From GCA-003244245 sp963823755 (GTDB lineage: Bacteria; Actinomycetota; Actinomycetes; Mycobacteriales; Pseudonocardiaceae), in assembly GCA_963823755.1 (NCBI GenBank), contig CAWGMP010000017.1:186001-250000 (forward strand): a stretch of DNA of 64,000 nucleotides, written 5' to 3'. A program made the position numbers and the translations under genes. The stretch's first letter is position 1, and each line of letters starts with the position of its first letter. Positions 61,947 through 64,000 of the stretch are shown in pieces. The notes under the pieces were generated by a model that was not told the DNA's origin, searched no databases, and was given only the letters and a program-made list of their open reading frames with translations.

Positions 61947-62498
61947 TCACGCCCGGGTTCGCAACGCGTCCAGCGCACGAGCCGTCACGTCCGGCACCGA
62001 GCCGACCGCCGCCACGGTGACCAACCGATCAGAGTAGAAATCGAGCAGCGGCGCGGTCTGCTCGCGATAAAGCTGCTGACGATGCCGGATCACGTCCTCG
62101 GTGTCGTCGCCGCGCCCGCGGGCCAGCAGACGTTCGACCACCTCGTCTTCGGGCGCGTCGAACTCCAACACCGTGTCGATCTCACAGTCACGATCGCGCA
62201 GCAGATTTTCCAGCACCTCAGCCTGCCCGACCGTACGAGGGAATCCATCGAGCAGAAAACCGCCCCGGCAGACTCCCTCGGTGAGCCGTTGCGCGACCAT
62301 CGCATTGGTGACCTCATCAGGCACCAACGTGCCGGCGTCCAGGTACGCCTTGACCTGGCGACCAAGCTCAGTCCGGCGCTCGACGTTCGCCCGGAACAAC
62401 TCTCCGGTTGAGATATGCGGTACGCCGAGTTCCGCGCTCAACACAGCAGCCTGGGTACCCTTGCCCGCACCTGGCGGACCGACGATGAGGATTCGCAC
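61947..62498 (-). CDS. adk: Adenylate kinase
   Basis: The 183-aa short-form bacterial adenylate kinase has GPPGAGKGTQ (7-16), ISTGELFRANV, DGFPRTVGQAE and RGRGDDTEDVIRHR. It lacks the long zinc-binding lid (about 20-25 aa shorter), as usual in actinobacteria. Its GTG overlaps the secY stop (TAGTG). Confidence 0.93.
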   Translation of the reverse strand: MRILIVGPPGAGKGTQAAVLSAELGVPHISTGELFRANVERRTELGRQVKAYLDAGTLVPDEVTNAMVAQRLTEGVCRGGFLLDGFPRTVGQAEVLENLLRDRDCEIDTVLEFDAPEDEVVERLLARGRGDDTEDVIRHRQQLYREQTAPLLDFYSDRLVTVAAVGSVPDVTARALDALRTRA

Positions 62499-63817
62499 TA
62501 GCGCAGGAACCCTTCGTAGTTGCGCTGCATCAACTGGCTTTCGATCTGCTTCACGGTGTCCAGGCCGACCCCCACCATGATCAGCACCGCAGTGCCACCG
62601 AAGGGGAAGTTCTGGTTCTGTCCGTTACCGGTCAGATCGAGGAACAAGTTGGGCAGCACTGCCACGATGCCAAGGTAAAGCGAGCCAGGCAGGGTGATCC
62701 GGCTGAGTACGAAACTCAGGTATTCGGCGGTCGGGCGCCCCGGGCGGATACCTGGGATGAAACCACCGAACTTCTTCATCTCCTCGGCACGCTCTTCAGG
62801 GCTGAACGTGATCGCCACATAGAAGTACGTGAAGAAGATAATCATCAAGAAGTACAGAGAGATATGGACCCAGCTGGCCTGATCGACCAGGTAACGGGTG
62901 ATGAACGTCTGCCACCAACCCGGACGACCGGTGGGCGATGTGGTCAACCGCGCGATGAGATCGGGCAGGTACAGCAGCGACGATGCGAAGATGACCGGAA
63001 TGACGCCGGCTTGGTTCACCTTCAGCGGGAGGTAGGTGGAGGTCCCCCCATACATCCGGCGACCGATCATCCGCTTGGCGTATTGCACCGGGATCCGTCG
63101 CTGACCCTGCTCGACGAACACCACGCTGGCGATGATCGCCAGGCCGAACAGGCTTACCAGTCCGAAGACCAGCGCACCCTGCGAGTCCAAGATGTTCTTG
63201 CCCTCAGCGGGGATGCGGGCAGCGATCGAGCTGAAGATCAGCAAAGACATGCCATTGCCGATGCCACGCTCGGTGATCAGCTCGCCCAACCACATGATCA
63301 CCCCGGTGCCTGCGGTCATCACCACCACGATGACCACCAGATTGAATATCGACTGGTCCGGAATCGGCGGCAGCGAACAGCCGGAGAACAGCTGGCCCCG
63401 AACCGCCAGCGCGACGATGCCGGTGGACTGCAGGATGGCCAGCGCGATCGTCAGGTACCGGGTGTACTGCGTGAGCTTGTTCTGGCCGGACTGACCTTCC
63501 TTCTTCAATACCTCGAAGCGAGGGATCACGACTGTAAGCAACTGAATGATGATGCTCGCGGTGATGTAGGGCATGATCCCCAACGCGAACACCGACAGTT
63601 TCAGCAACGCCCCACCGCTGAACAGGTTGATCAACGAGTAGACGTTCTGATTGTCGCCGTGCTGTACCCGGTCCAGGCACTGGTTGATATTGACGTAGGA
63701 GACCCCGGGCGAGGGCAACGTCGCACCGACCCGGTAGATGACCACCATGCCGAGGGTGAACAGGATCTTACGACGCAGATCGGGCGTCGCAAGAGCCGAG
63801 CGGAAGGCGCCGAGCAC
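62498..63817 (-). CDS. secY: Preprotein translocase subunit
   Basis: The 439-aa protein has ten membrane helices and SecY signatures such as GIMPYITASIIIQLL (plug region), GIGNGMSLLIFSSIAARIP, and GGTAVLIMVGVGLDT near the end. GTG at 63817 has AGGAGG six bases upstream; longer frames reach to 63931 but lack the family start. It forms the Sec channel. secY-adk-map is the standard order; the usual preceding rplO is not visible in the last 183 bases of the window. Confidence 0.95.
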   Translation of the reverse strand: MLGAFRSALATPDLRRKILFTLGMVVIYRVGATLPSPGVSYVNINQCLDRVQHGDNQNVYSLINLFSGGALLKLSVFALGIMPYITASIIIQLLTVVIPRFEVLKKEGQSGQNKLTQYTRYLTIALAILQSTGIVALAVRGQLFSGCSLPPIPDQSIFNLVVIVVVMTAGTGVIMWLGELITERGIGNGMSLLIFSSIAARIPAEGKNILDSQGALVFGLVSLFGLAIIASVVFVEQGQRRIPVQYAKRMIGRRMYGGTSTYLPLKVNQAGVIPVIFASSLLYLPDLIARLTTSPTGRPGWWQTFITRYLVDQASWVHISLYFLMIIFFTYFYVAITFSPEERAEEMKKFGGFIPGIRPGRPTAEYLSFVLSRITLPGSLYLGIVAVLPNLFLDLTGNGQNQNFPFGGTAVLIMVGVGLDTVKQIESQLMQRNYEGFLR

Positions 63818-64000
63818 TCCTACCTCCTGGGCACGGCCGTAGTGGGGCCGTCGATCATGGACCGGAAGTCGCATGGCCTCCGGCCGGCGACCGAGCGGTG
63901 CGGGCGAACGCCATTCGCCTCGCCCACGCACTCTGGCCGACTGTAACAGCAGGAGCCCTCACAGCAGGCCGCCGCCTACAGCTCGGTACAGCCGCCACCC

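Noticed and set aside
62864..63946. 360-codon open frame on the plus strand
   Set aside because: Antisense to secY, with no plausible protein composition; secY is certain.
1..64000. tRNA or rRNA genes
   Set aside because: No cloverleaf with a T-loop GGTTCGAATCC-type core and no rRNA signature was found on either strand by eye.

Overview
The window is high-GC DNA with many GTG starts, strong GGAGG-type ribosome sites, conservon (Cvn) modules, a DUF397/XRE pair and a SepH gene. This points to an actinomycete, most likely of the Pseudonocardiaceae; the genus cannot be fixed from the sequence. Most of the window follows, as I remember it, the conserved mycobacterial block from the XPB helicase through moaC/moaE/moaD and cspB to MarR, sepH and serC.

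Left part (1-21.8 kb): a secreted protein cut by the window edge, trmO, a decayed XRE/TPR regulator, an FAD monooxygenase, purC, serC, sepH, a GCS2 ligase, MarR with a divergent DUF2530 gene, an orphan SenX3-like kinase behind a PHO-box-like repeat, an HSP90/sacsin-type ATPase coupled to DUF3027, a glutaminyl cyclotransferase lipoprotein, an MFS protein, a cold-shock protein, an acyl-CoA synthetase and a dTDP-glucose-dehydratase-like enzyme.

Accessory region (about 21.9-39.2 kb), inserted between cspB-like and moa/mod genes: an antitoxin/PIN toxin pair with a perfect 14-bp-arm operator, then a TIR gene coupled to a KGGVGR-motif ATPase with a seven-bladed WD40 propeller split by a frameshift. 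Two 545-bp direct copies of a regulator fragment follow, at 26.1 and 38.0 kb. Between them, on the minus strand, lies a compact and unusual gene series: ASCH protein, PD-(D/E)xK nuclease fused to an archaeo-eukaryotic primase, BpsA-like aminopropyltransferase, Ham1-QueA fusion, archaeal-type adenylate kinase, unknown protein, and a SpeD-like protein lacking two key residues. An insertion sequence with a perfect 10-bp target duplication interrupts the nuclease-primase gene. A 5'-truncated queE is joined to the second repeat copy. This island is the best candidate for an undescribed system. It combines three S-adenosylmethionine chemistries (decarboxylation, aminopropyl transfer, ribosyl transfer) with 7-deazaguanine-type and primase/nuclease proteins. 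A nucleic-acid or nucleotide hypermodification or defence role is inference only.

Right part (39.2-64 kb): a molybdate regulator-modABC operon, moaD, a MoaB-MoaE fusion with moaC, a secreted protein, an L,D-transpeptidase, a helicase-associated protein, a double conservon (kinase-roadblock-DUF742-GTPase-kinase-roadblock), the XPB helicase, a DUF397/XRE pair, and the secY-adk-map operon at the edge.
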